This document shows positions 12,101-20,313 of a stretch of DNA of 64,000 nucleotides, piece by piece. Below the pieces are notes generated by a model. That model did no database searches. It saw only the letters and a list, made by a program, of their open reading frames with translations, and was not told the DNA's origin. Source of the stretch: Neospora caninum Liverpool. Taxonomy: Eukaryota; Apicomplexa; Conoidasida; Eucoccidiorida; Sarcocystidae. The stretch covers positions 1,736,001-1,800,000 of the forward strand of contig NC_018393.1 of assembly GCF_000208865.1 (NCBI RefSeq). The letters run 5' to 3'. Position numbers and translations under genes: made by a program. Every line of letters begins with the position of its first letter. The first letter of the stretch is position 1.

Positions 12101-13490
12101 CAGTTCCGTGGCATCAACAACAGCTTCCAGTTCGACGAGCGGCGCCGGCGGAGGCCTCTTCGGGGCGACGACTTCAGGTTTGTTCGGAAAAACTAGCTCT
12201 TCTCTAGGGGCGTTCGGGACTGGTACCCAATCGCAGGCGGCGTCGTCAGCGGCTCCACCGTCCCTTTTCGTTTTCGGAGGAGGACAAAAGACGGGAGAAG
12301 CAGGGAAGCAAAGCTCAGGGAGTGCGTCGGGTGCGACTGCTAGTGGGGGTGGCCCGTCTGGAAGTTTATTCGGTAGTTCAGTATCGGCACCAGCAGCGGG
12401 GGCAGCCTCCGGCAGCTCTGCCGAAAGGGAGAAATCAACGACAGGGAACCTCTTTGTTTTTGGAGGCAGTGCCGCAACGACCGGTTCAGGGACTGCCGGC
12501 GAGGCAACGGCTGCAAAGGCGCCAGGGACAGGCCTCTTTGTGTTTGGTTCCTCTGGAGGTGTCTCTCAATCAGCTAGCAGCAATTCGAGTGGTTCAACGA
12601 AGAGAGGACGAGAAGGAGGCGATGCTGGAGCCCCGGCAGCGAAGAGTGTTTTCGGGGGAGCGACGGTGCCGGGTGCATCCACCACAGGAAGTCTCTTTGG
12701 CATGAGTTCAGTGCCGTCTCTGTTCGGAGGTACCGCATCGGCGGGAACTGGTGGGGGCTCGACTTCGTCAAGCCTTTTTGCTTTGGGGGCGAGTGCCAGC
12801 GGGGCGAAGGAGACAGCTGGAAAGGAAGCAGGGTCGGCCGCGCTCGGCGCCGCGGGTGCGAGTCCCTTCGGTGATCGATCGTCAACACCTGTGTTTGGAG
12901 GTACAGGGACTGCCGCCGGTTCTACTTCCTCTCTTTCAACGGTCTTTGGAGAATCCAAGGCAGAGGGAAACACGGGTAATCCGTTTCAGCTCGGCAAAGC
13001 GCCCGCTGGCAAAACCCTTGGGGCTGGCACCGGCTCTCTCTTCGGGAACACTGGAGGAACAAGCTCAACTGGAACGAGTCTCTTTGGAGCCTCGTTGGGG
13101 GCGCCGGGCGGCGGAGTCTCGGGGAGTCTGTTTGGCTCTGGAACTGGAGGAGCAGAGTCTCAGAGATCGAGCGCTGCCCCAGTAGCCTCATCTTCGTTTG
13201 GTAGCCAAAGTGTCTCAAATGGAGGATCGTCTGGGAGCACAAGTCTATTCGGGAGCGCGGTTGCATCACGGCCTTTCACCTTCGGCGCGAGTGCCGCTGG
13301 AGGAGACGCTCAGGGCTCCACAGGTGCCGCAGGAGCGTCAGTTGCAGGAAGCACGGGGTTGTTCGGTGTAGGGACCGGGGCCGCAGCACAGGGACACAGT
13401 GCGGAAGATGGCAGTTCACTTTTTGGACCTCAAGCAGGCGGTCCCGTTGTTCGACGCCCGCGGCTGACTATAAAAAGAACAAAGAAATGA
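9126..13490 (+). CDS. FG-repeat nucleoporin, probable nuclear-basket type
   Basis: A single uninterrupted exon of 1,454 codons; the start at 9126 is the first ATG and has a good context (CACAATGG). FG nucleoporins line the nuclear pore channel and bind transport receptors through Phe-Gly repeats. The C-terminal half carries about 25 FG units, mostly SLFG/GLFG plus several LFVFG and SVFG/PVFG, spaced by Ser/Thr/Gly/Ala-rich linkers; they run densely from roughly residue 760 to 1440. The N-terminus has an amphipathic stretch (residues 35-57, LLGRLASKLASSVSSFF) like the membrane-binding helices of Nup1/Nup60/Nup153. Residues 394-431 form a second predicted helix (VDQLQRLYLRCQPLRWRVR). The tail is basic (RRPRLTIKRTKK), suggestive of importin binding or an NLS. 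FG assignment is firm; basket position is inferred. Orthology to a named Nup cannot be settled because FG linkers diverge quickly. Confidence 0.9.
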   Translation: MASPSPSGWGAVPAASGGPERRPNTQRPIHRADPYAASLLGRLASKLASSVSSFFSSAPARKASPQGTSISSSPSVRIRPVLCASPSPTLWGSSAALSADREVSGSERTGARPSASGRGPLVEALDPSLWPRDNISFPSTLAAPTRELSRQGPACLPGYDPVAESHDALSIPRGSSQYVGSSPQELADRPEAQWQRMDALPPSTNASPGGDLQMGWQPQGTGQTDRVPPEPLFDGVSGRQHFPAGAGDSLRSLEASSRFSQQQWLLQQGAWGPQPAVDGTLLPAPTHGGYPLRSVDRPAPASARALAGYSIPGEPLTHPAYLRPSLNGHRARFTAAAHSLNTEARVAGSLDSSGPIRRRGSEARPTQPTGPPVPVLRLHPTRNSRSHPTSWLRQEEHLTVDQLQRLYLRCQPLRWRVRLRELFRQEVESAGAVGIVAEEVPSGRGPPVGHKVAHERQVDSEGVGSLQDDVRRVDGSVGSGTSPGRDRASGSSFEMREETVTAGAQVSRRSAAGAPDRKKIGEDAGANEHGETDGIPLSKGGLFASLSQLDAKQSVVSERRGAFLETNRDMPSTGLGRSVGAASTTLQRSLLSDHRCGDSGAQSLFGSTAVREGDGLSTGGVTTNTKGSSQEPAAAFSLASAGGGAGGASTLFAGREATDKEAAQGRLDPEHRTSATGGGGALARDQTSAALQASPGTSGPAAGLLFQASSSLLPTSQAAAGDVSGEKPSGASGSSLFSAPKGGNGGEGETAPPTTQSSAKSAAFAQPATTSLFGGGSSFSGGSSLFGKTPDREVTGNKDSQILPTFGRLASSLASDSTSETATKGASLFGGVSALSAVSNLSGADSKSATAPSRREPAEKPHEPSSGKEGTPTDIEGVGKTASSTANTASEGDAKPQDKGAAEGQASQSEASAVPWWQQNVGKACLVQVEDDGFAPDADDDADEKETGSAAGGGAGATRHTFATPVSGGSLFGSSATESKPPTTTSSLFGTYSSVASTTASSSTSGAGGGLFGATTSGLFGKTSSSLGAFGTGTQSQAASSAAPPSLFVFGGGQKTGEAGKQSSGSASGATASGGGPSGSLFGSSVSAPAAGAASGSSAEREKSTTGNLFVFGGSAATTGSGTAGEATAAKAPGTGLFVFGSSGGVSQSASSNSSGSTKRGREGGDAGAPAAKSVFGGATVPGASTTGSLFGMSSVPSLFGGTASAGTGGGSTSSSLFALGASASGAKETAGKEAGSAALGAAGASPFGDRSSTPVFGGTGTAAGSTSSLSTVFGESKAEGNTGNPFQLGKAPAGKTLGAGTGSLFGNTGGTSSTGTSLFGASLGAPGGGVSGSLFGSGTGGAESQRSSAAPVASSSFGSQSVSNGGSSGSTSLFGSAVASRPFTFGASAAGGDAQGSTGAAGASVAGSTGLFGVGTGAAAQGHSAEDGSSLFGPQAGGPVVRRPRLTIKRTKK

Positions 13491-15756
13491 AGCGGTTGAG
13501 CGGAAGACTCAGTTCTTTCTACGGGCAGAAAGCGTGCTGCGCAACAACGCATGCGCCGTCTAGTACCCCGTCTTTTATTGCGTTTATCTAGCCTCGGCTT
13601 ATTTCCATCTCTATACGTCGTACACATGGTTTCAATCTTTCTACAAGTACATTTCTAGGGTTCTCGCGCCTAGTGTCACTTTGTCGTGCTTTTCTTGAAC
13701 ACTGTGTGTACCGGGTGTCACGTATCTGTTTTTTCTTGACATTTTGCTCACTTTTGTCGTTTCCCCCCTCCATGGAGAGGGACCTGTATGTGGCCTAGAT
13801 GAAGATGACACAGGATGGGCAGAACGCAAGTTCCTGCGTTAGCCCCGAACGCAGACAGTGCCGACATGCGCCCGAGCTAAATCTCGCCTACAGATATACA
13901 AGCAACACATTGGAACAAACAGCTCCCCAGAACTGCACGGGGACGCCGAAGGGCCCTGTTCACTTGTTTACCTTCTTCCGCTCCACTACATGTGATAAAG
14001 TGTTTTTATGGGATTTATATCGCAGTACCCTGCGCTCTGAGGGATCGCGAACTGCGAAACAGAAATAGAGATGCCACGGGGACGCACGTGCGTCAGGCCT
14101 CGAAATAGTGAACAACCACGTCGTTTTGAAGGAAGAGGGAGACGTATACTGCGGAGGAAGCAGTATGTAAAAAAGCGAGTTGAATTCCTTTGTCGAATGA
14201 TGGGACAGGCTTGTCTTGTTCCAGAAAGACTACACTTAGTTGGCAGAGGAGACGTCTGGCGGGGGTAGATCGGGGTTCATGTTCTTGTCCCTGGTGCCTT
14301 TGAGGCTAGCAACGGGCCAGGAACTCACGTTCAAGTTTAGTCAAATATCTCTCAGCCACGAGCATTAATTACGAGGTTGCGGTTTCTTTCTCATTAAAAA
14401 CAATGATATTCCGACATCATTCGAGCAGCTTTTGACAACTCAGCTGACCTCCGGTTTTTAGTTTTTTCACTGCTTCCCTGGCACGCCGCACAGCGGGACT
14501 GAACGAGGATGCGAAACGAAGCGCATTGTAGTGGCAGGGACACATGCAGTACGGGGCAATCTTGCCCTTGCCGTTCACCGTACTGTTTTCTCTTGCATAT
14601 ACAAACAGCAGGAGCGTTTTTTTCTCTAGTGAAGGGTCCTTCCAAACACGAGGCCGGAAACGCAGGTAGGGCCCGCTGGAACTTGGTTGCTTTACTGACA
14701 TCCGTGGTCCCGCTCTACTCATTATGTACCACTACTAACCGTAAGGAGGCAAACAATTGTATTCCCTCGCGAAAAATAATTGCTATGGATAAGGCAGATG
14801 GGTTGTTTTCGATCGACTTGCAACCCGGAGCCAGCTGAATTTAACCACGTACCGCTTAATTCGGAGAACCAACATATACCATTGCAGGCCATTGAGAATG
14901 TGATTCACAACAATCGTTCACACACAGCCCTACTCTCTCCTACGGCAAATTCTGGTGATAGACGGAAGAAGGTTTTTCCAGGACACAACGGAAAACGCCT
15001 GGATTGAGGGCGGACTAAAGTCGTGAGGCAGTTTGTTTGTCCATTAAAGACCCTCCAGAAGGATACAGATTCAATGTCACATTGGACGAGGTTTGAGTAT
15101 ATTTCTTCAACAAGGTCAATCGTTTCCGATGAACAACTTTGAGTGCTACTCAAAATTTTATACGTATGACGAGGGGTACTACGCCGAATCGAGTTTCCAG
15201 TCCCCCCCCTCCCCCCCCCCATGGTAGCGGGCCAAACTGCATTTGTTGTGTTGCTCGATAGCACGACAGGCGGTGTTTCCGCATCATCACAGATTTGGAT
15301 AATTTCAGTAAAGCTGACACGCTGGAACCCTGTTTACACAGGCTGCAGGTCTGAAACCAATGCGAGTATCGCAGAATGGGACTGGAGATGGATTCGCCTT
15401 TCAGGTTCACCACCTTTGTAGATGGCATGCTTAGCAAATCACCTCAAGTATACGCTTGGTTGTAATTATGTATTAGACCGAGGGTCGCCGTTATAAAGGA
15501 TTGCAACTAGTATATACGAACGAAGACTTGCTTGCGTTTTTGTAGCCTCCCTTGTAATCATCCTCGCAGGCAAGACCGCGATTCTGGCTACATTTCTCTG
15601 GATTTGACACCACTATAAATCGGACCAAGGTACACTTTTTATTTGGTCTCCTCGATCATACCCTCAAGGTGCCTTAACAGTTGTTGTTTTATTGTCTCGA
15701 GAGAGGCAGTGGACGGAACGAACAGAGGACTAAAATGGCTGTGTCCGCCGCGCGCG
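13491..15756. other. Intergenic region without a supported gene
   Basis: This is the 3' flank of the nucleoporin followed by about 2 kb with only short mutually overlapping open frames. A C-rich run lies at 15201-15220 (C8 T C10). No RNA gene was recognised. Confidence 0.45.
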
Positions 15757-16171
15757 ATGGCCACCGCGCATCGACACAAGATCATCGGGGCGCACACGCC
15801 CGCTCGGTCGGCTGCTGATGGGTGAGAGACGAGCGGCTCCCAAAGAACGCGGGAAGGCGACAGTTCTGCCGAGTCCAGGTGACTTGTTCTGCTATTTCGG
15901 AGGCAATTTTCCGTGTAGTGTTTTTTGACGACGTTACCCTATAATTAGGTGCTTGCGGAGCGTGTTTCGGGTTTTCCGATTGAACAAGCAGACAACCGTC
16001 GCCGCGGCTTCGCGGCTGTACCGAGCAATCTGCAGTGAGGTTCCCTCGTGCGGTATCGCCTGCTACGCACCTGAACCCATCGTATACACGAAATTTTTTT
16101 TGGACAAGGCAGCCAAGCTTCTTTCAGTAACCCAGCACGAGGTTAGGAGCATGTCTTGTCCTTTGGAATGA
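15757..16171 (+). CDS. Candidate ~95 aa LYR-motif protein, two exons
   Basis: Exon 1 (15757-15821) ends at GG|GTGAGA. Exon 2 (15949-16171) starts after AATTAG with matching phase and runs to TGA. The 95-residue product is basic with no early acidic residues, as in mitochondrial presequences. It contains FRVFRLNK and then SRLYRAI, a Leu-Tyr-Arg tripeptide at residues 45-47, followed by aromatic residues (VYTKFF). LYR proteins are 80-150 aa assembly factors for Fe-S clusters and respiratory complexes. However, their LYR usually lies nearer the N-terminus and the motif is short enough to arise by chance. An ATG at 15735 in stronger context would give a 27-codon ORF that overlaps the start, so it would act as an upstream ORF. 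A further open stretch at about 16405-16565 ending in a GTAAGG donor is unexplained. Confidence 0.3.
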
Positions 16172-16781
16172 ACTTGATCATAAATGTATAGCTATATGCA
16201 CCCTGCCCACTGCGCAGGCCTCGCTGACGGGCCGGAGACCAGCAGTCCCGGGGTTGTGTTGCACGGGTTTCTGTTCTCTGACCTGCATTCAACATCTGTT
16301 CATTCCCTTCTTTCCTGATATCTCCTCAGACGCAATACTCTGAGTGAATCCATGCAGACAGTCTTCCGCTCGACAGGCACTTGCCTGCAGCATAGTTAGG
16401 GAGATACTCTGCATCGATTTACGAACACCCTCGTTGCGCTCCCTCGGCGTTTCCGGTCGGCGGTTGCACTACTCGCGCATCCGCAATTTTCCAGCCCCAT
16501 AGCGGCTTCCGTTTCCATTGAGAATGCCCCTCTGGCAGAATCATCTTTGACTCCAGTCCCCATCAGCTTGACTGGTAAGGCGATTCTCTTCCGTAGGGAG
16601 GAAAGTAATCCCCACAAGCCAGCTACTCAAGTTGCCACACAGCACTGCGACCCCGCCGAGCCATCAAGATGAGAAGTTCTAGCCCGACAGCAGCTTCACA
16701 CTAGTGTCCAAAGGACATCCGAGCTGTTCGAGTGACATCTTCTTTCCGTTTGTTGCTGTTCTTCCTCAGGGTCTACCAAGG

Positions 16782-18304
16782 ATGGGTTTCCCACGAAGGG
16801 GTTGGTCTTTTTCACAGGCCTCCCGGGGCACCCGTCTGTCACTGCCGCCCGTTTTACCTTTCCTTTTTTTTGTCACTGGACGCCTTCTGTGGAACGGCGC
16901 TTTCCTGCGGACAACCGTCAGCGAGTGGGAAGGTATGAGACCCGCCAGCGGAACAGCTGTCGTGGCATCGAATCTGAAGACAACACAGGACCTACACACT
17001 CCGTAAACGAGTATGGCGTCTTTGGGCAATTTCTGCGTAGTATACGATTACGCGATCATGTGGAGGCTGTTGGGATTTGCACGCGTATCCTCGCTATTTC
17101 GCGAGACGCGCCACTCGTAGCGACCGGTCTCCCGGCCCCTCAGTGTCAGCTGGTGAAGGACGACGGCGCCCTAATCTCTGGATAAAACCTAAGCGGGGCT
17201 GGACACCTATGATGGTGTGAGACAATCCGTGTACTGCATTTTGCCGTGTGGTTATCCTTTATCCAGTTAAGCATAAGTGCTGTTGCGTAGGGCCACGCCG
17301 TTTCGACAGGTGTGTGCAATTACGTAGTGAGCAAAACACTAATTCCCTCGTCACAGTTGGACACATAAAAACAGGAGTGCTGCGATATTGCTGTTGCCCT
17401 GTAGTGGCTGCGGACATGCGAGTTCGACGGCTAGAAGCAGATGGTCCTGAAAGTAGTGACGGTTTGCAGAAGACTGCGAAAGCCTACCGCCAACCGCAGG
17501 ATTACAGCGGCTCAGATACCGCCGTAAAAGGAGGTCATATTGCGGTTTTCATTGCCGGCGGAATCTGCGTCATCTGTGCACTCTGCATGTGTGCAACGTA
17601 CATCTACCAGAAATGTACCGGCAGGTACGTGGACAGAACCAAGGCTTTCCAGCAAATATGTGGCATAGAAAACGGAACTGTCTGGAGCCTGACGTGACTC
17701 CCCAGCCGCGTGTAGCTGCTTGTGGCCGATGGATCGTTGTGACCCCCGATTCAACTGTGTTGATAGGTGCCGAGAGCGTTGAGCGCGGACGCGTTCGTTT
17801 ACATTTCTTTTCACTCCATATACCTGTCGCCTCCTCACTTCTTGATGTGCTGGCCTGCGTACCAACCTGCGTACCACTAAGGAAACGCGTGCGTTGTGCA
17901 ATGGCATCTATCTGTCCAGGTCCCCGGAGGACGCGCACACCGGACCGAGACAACCTGCTAGGCAAGCAGACGAGAATAGCTCTCCCAGCCTCGAGTTCGC
18001 GGAAGAACGGAGAGCCGCGCGATCTGCACTAGTCAAACACGCAAGCAACGGCCAGCGAGCTCCAAGTGGAGGGGCTGTTTCCAGTTTCATAGCGGACACA
18101 CATCTCGGCGACCCGCTTACCAAAGCCCCGACTCTCGTTACTATGGACACCGCCTGCTGGACTACGAAATCCTCGCGAACTCTTAGCAAAAAAAGTTTTG
18201 TGTCTGTGTTTTCGAAAAACGTGGACGAAGAGCCACCGCTACCACCCCCTGCGGACGAACACCGAAGCTGTGGAGAGGCTCCAGATGGCGCCCGGTCGCC
18301 ATAG
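16782..18304 (+). CDS. Predicted secreted/transmembrane protein with TEXEL-like motif (dense-granule candidate)
   Basis: Exons 16782-16932, 17405-17624 and 17920-18304 join in phase (1, then 2) to give 251 aa. The ATG context is AAGGATGG. Residues 1-18 are basic and polar, followed by a hydrophobic core (LSLPPVLPFLFFVTGRLL) typical of a recessed signal sequence. Residues 58-62 read RRLEA, resembling the RRLxx TEXEL motif cut by the Golgi protease ASP5 in Toxoplasma dense-granule proteins. A second hydrophobic span, about residues 95-118, is cysteine-rich (GGICVICALCMCATYIY). The remaining ~130 residues are a polar Ser/Pro-rich tail with a PPLPPPADE segment. Donors GTATGA and GTACGT and the acceptors are good; the third acceptor (CTATCTGTCCAG) is strong. 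Family unknown; dense-granule assignment is inferred from the signal, motif and single membrane span. Confidence 0.55.
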
Positions 18305-18612
18305 TCAACATCTCTTCGTGCTGGGGAGCGAAAAAGCGCCATCCGCGGCGCAACAGCAGCTGCAACGCCTCAAGCGATGCGACAGAAGAATAAGCGTGCA
18401 CCAAAGATGGTGAAAATGCTGTTCCGACTACAGGGTGAAGCGGCGGGACACGCGAGATTGGGAGATCTTGCGAACGTGAGGGATTAAGGAAACAGGAGAT
18501 CGCAGGGTGCTGCATCGAGCACACATAACGCTGTGAGCCCCACAACCCCCGGGAGCCCTCCACCTGTACATAAACAGGCAGCGGCGTGAGCGCTGGACCT
18601 CAGCTGGAGGGA

Positions 18613-18843
18613 ATGAAGGTGGGCATTCCAGCATCCACCTCTTTAACGTGTGACACCGTCACAAGGTTGTTCTCCAATGCGTGGAAGCCCCGCGGTGACT
18701 GTGCACCGGGGGCGCTTCTCATCGCCGTTTTCTTCGCAGCCATGCTGTACTGCAAACTAGCGTACATCCCTACCGGCAAGTCCACTCATGCTGAACACAC
18801 AGCTTCGGGAAGGTCAGATGAGTGGACGGAAGTCGAGCTTTAA
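18613..18843 (+). CDS. Candidate secretory protein, N-terminal exon
   Basis: The open frame from ATG 18613 has a polar N-terminus, then a strongly hydrophobic stretch (GALLIAVFFAAMLYCKLAYI, about residues 35-54) and a polar region rich in Ser, Thr and His. It either ends at TAA 18843 (76 aa) or splices at GGAAG|GTCAGA (18813, phase 2) into the long open stretch starting at 19472 after CTGCAG, which remains open in that phase to a TAG at 20106. That second part is very rich in Arg, His and Trp, so it may be spurious. The position, directly after another signal-bearing gene, suggests a small group of secreted proteins. No family recognised. Confidence 0.35.
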   Translation: MKVGIPASTSLTCDTVTRLFSNAWKPRGDCAPGALLIAVFFAAMLYCKLAYIPTGKSTHAEHTASGRSDEWTEVEL

Positions 18844-20226
18844 GGCAACAGGTCTGATGGGTCTGGTAGGTTCTGGCCAGAGCACGTTGCCCCTGTGCAG
18901 GGCGCAGAAGGTAGATATTGCAGGGAGAGTGGGATTTGCACAGGGGAGGCTCCCGTCCGTGCAGCGCAATACGTAAATGGCATGTCGCCTAGCGCGTGCC
19001 GGCACGAGCTTTCTGCTTGCTGTGCCCCCGGGGGCGACGGAACAGGCGCCACTTTGCTGCGTGTTTGGCCTCCGAACAGCAGCTTTGTTGTGGGGAGGAC
19101 CCAGGTCTCCGAGCTTCTGAAACGTGTGAAAGCGTGAGTATGCCCAGGGGCCCAGTCGAGTTGAACATACAAACACGAGGTAATTGTGATCCCCTATGTA
19201 GGGAAGCTTTGATTATGCGTCTATGCAGATGGGTCCCAGTACGAGCATTCTATTTTTGACCCTCGTTTCATGCGGATCGAAGCTGCGTCTTGAGGACCTC
19301 CCCTCGTTTTGTGTTCGGGCGGGGAGCAGATAAAGCGCGCTGGAGCGGCTCCACGTCTCTGTAAATACCCTCCCAGAGAGGCTATGCGAAACAGTGAGGG
19401 AACAGACACGCCAAGGCCCATGAATGGTGCGAACCACATGCGGAACTGAAAGCTTTCGTATTCGGCGTCTAGCTGCAGACGCAGGCAAGACAAATGGACA
19501 CCAGACCACACGCGGATTTTTGTTCCCTGTCCGCGATCGATACCCTGCGTCAACTACAGCAGAAACTGGCTGCCACGACTTATCATCTTAGGCGACGTGG
19601 GATATATACACGGGGGCAGATATCCCGTGAAGCGTCCGCCTCCAGAAACCCAACGCTGGCAAAAAGAGTCACGCCTCACTAGCAACAGTCACCACCCTGA
19701 ACAATATCGGCTACCTTGTCCGCGGCAAGCCTTCGAAACGGCTCAGAAAGCAAGTCGTCCAACAAAGCTTGGCATACGCGTCACGACAGGTCGCAAATCG
19801 CAAGAAGCCGCCACGGGTTTGGGGCTTAACTGCGTGGTCTGCCAGGCGTCCGGCGGGCGCACGAGCACGCAAGCTAGCTACAGGTGGGCAGGAAAAATCA
19901 AGATCTCGCGTTGGGACTCAGGAACGGACAGAAAGCTCAGAAATCCATGTCGCCATCGTCACCAGACTGGAGACCGTCGAAGTCGTCTTCTGTGGCACAC
20001 ATGCAACAAAAGAATAAACCGGAAAAATGACAAACACCAGAAAGAGAACTGCTGCGTCGTGAGAGGCGTCGCGTCCACTTCGCCTATCCTTTCTAAACTG
20101 GCATAGAGCTGACGCCATAGAATTCAGATCCCTGAAAGCTTTAGGTGCCTCTCTGGCACGTCTGAGCACTCAGGCACACCCAGACGTAGATGCTGGAACG
20201 ACTCAGAGTACAAGTACATCCAGAGG

Positions 20227-20265
<39 letters not shown>

Positions 20266-20313
20266 GTATATACGTATATATATGCCGCTGTATTGACTAG
20301 CCAAAGCTATGTC
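18844..20313. other. Intergenic or partly intronic region with an unresolved open stretch
   Basis: It contains a frame open for about 211 codons from 19472 to 20106, possibly a second exon of the preceding candidate. A competing frame across 19470-19682 has a more natural helical composition (IDTLRQLQQKLAATTYHL). I could not decide between them. The rest is 3' flank of the converging minus-strand gene. Confidence 0.35.
20226..20282. repeat. (CT)n(TA)n compound microsatellite
   Basis: About 20 bp of CT followed by about 37 bp of TA with a few interruptions. It lies just beyond the stop codon of the minus-strand gene, probably in its 3' untranslated or flanking DNA. Confidence 0.9.
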
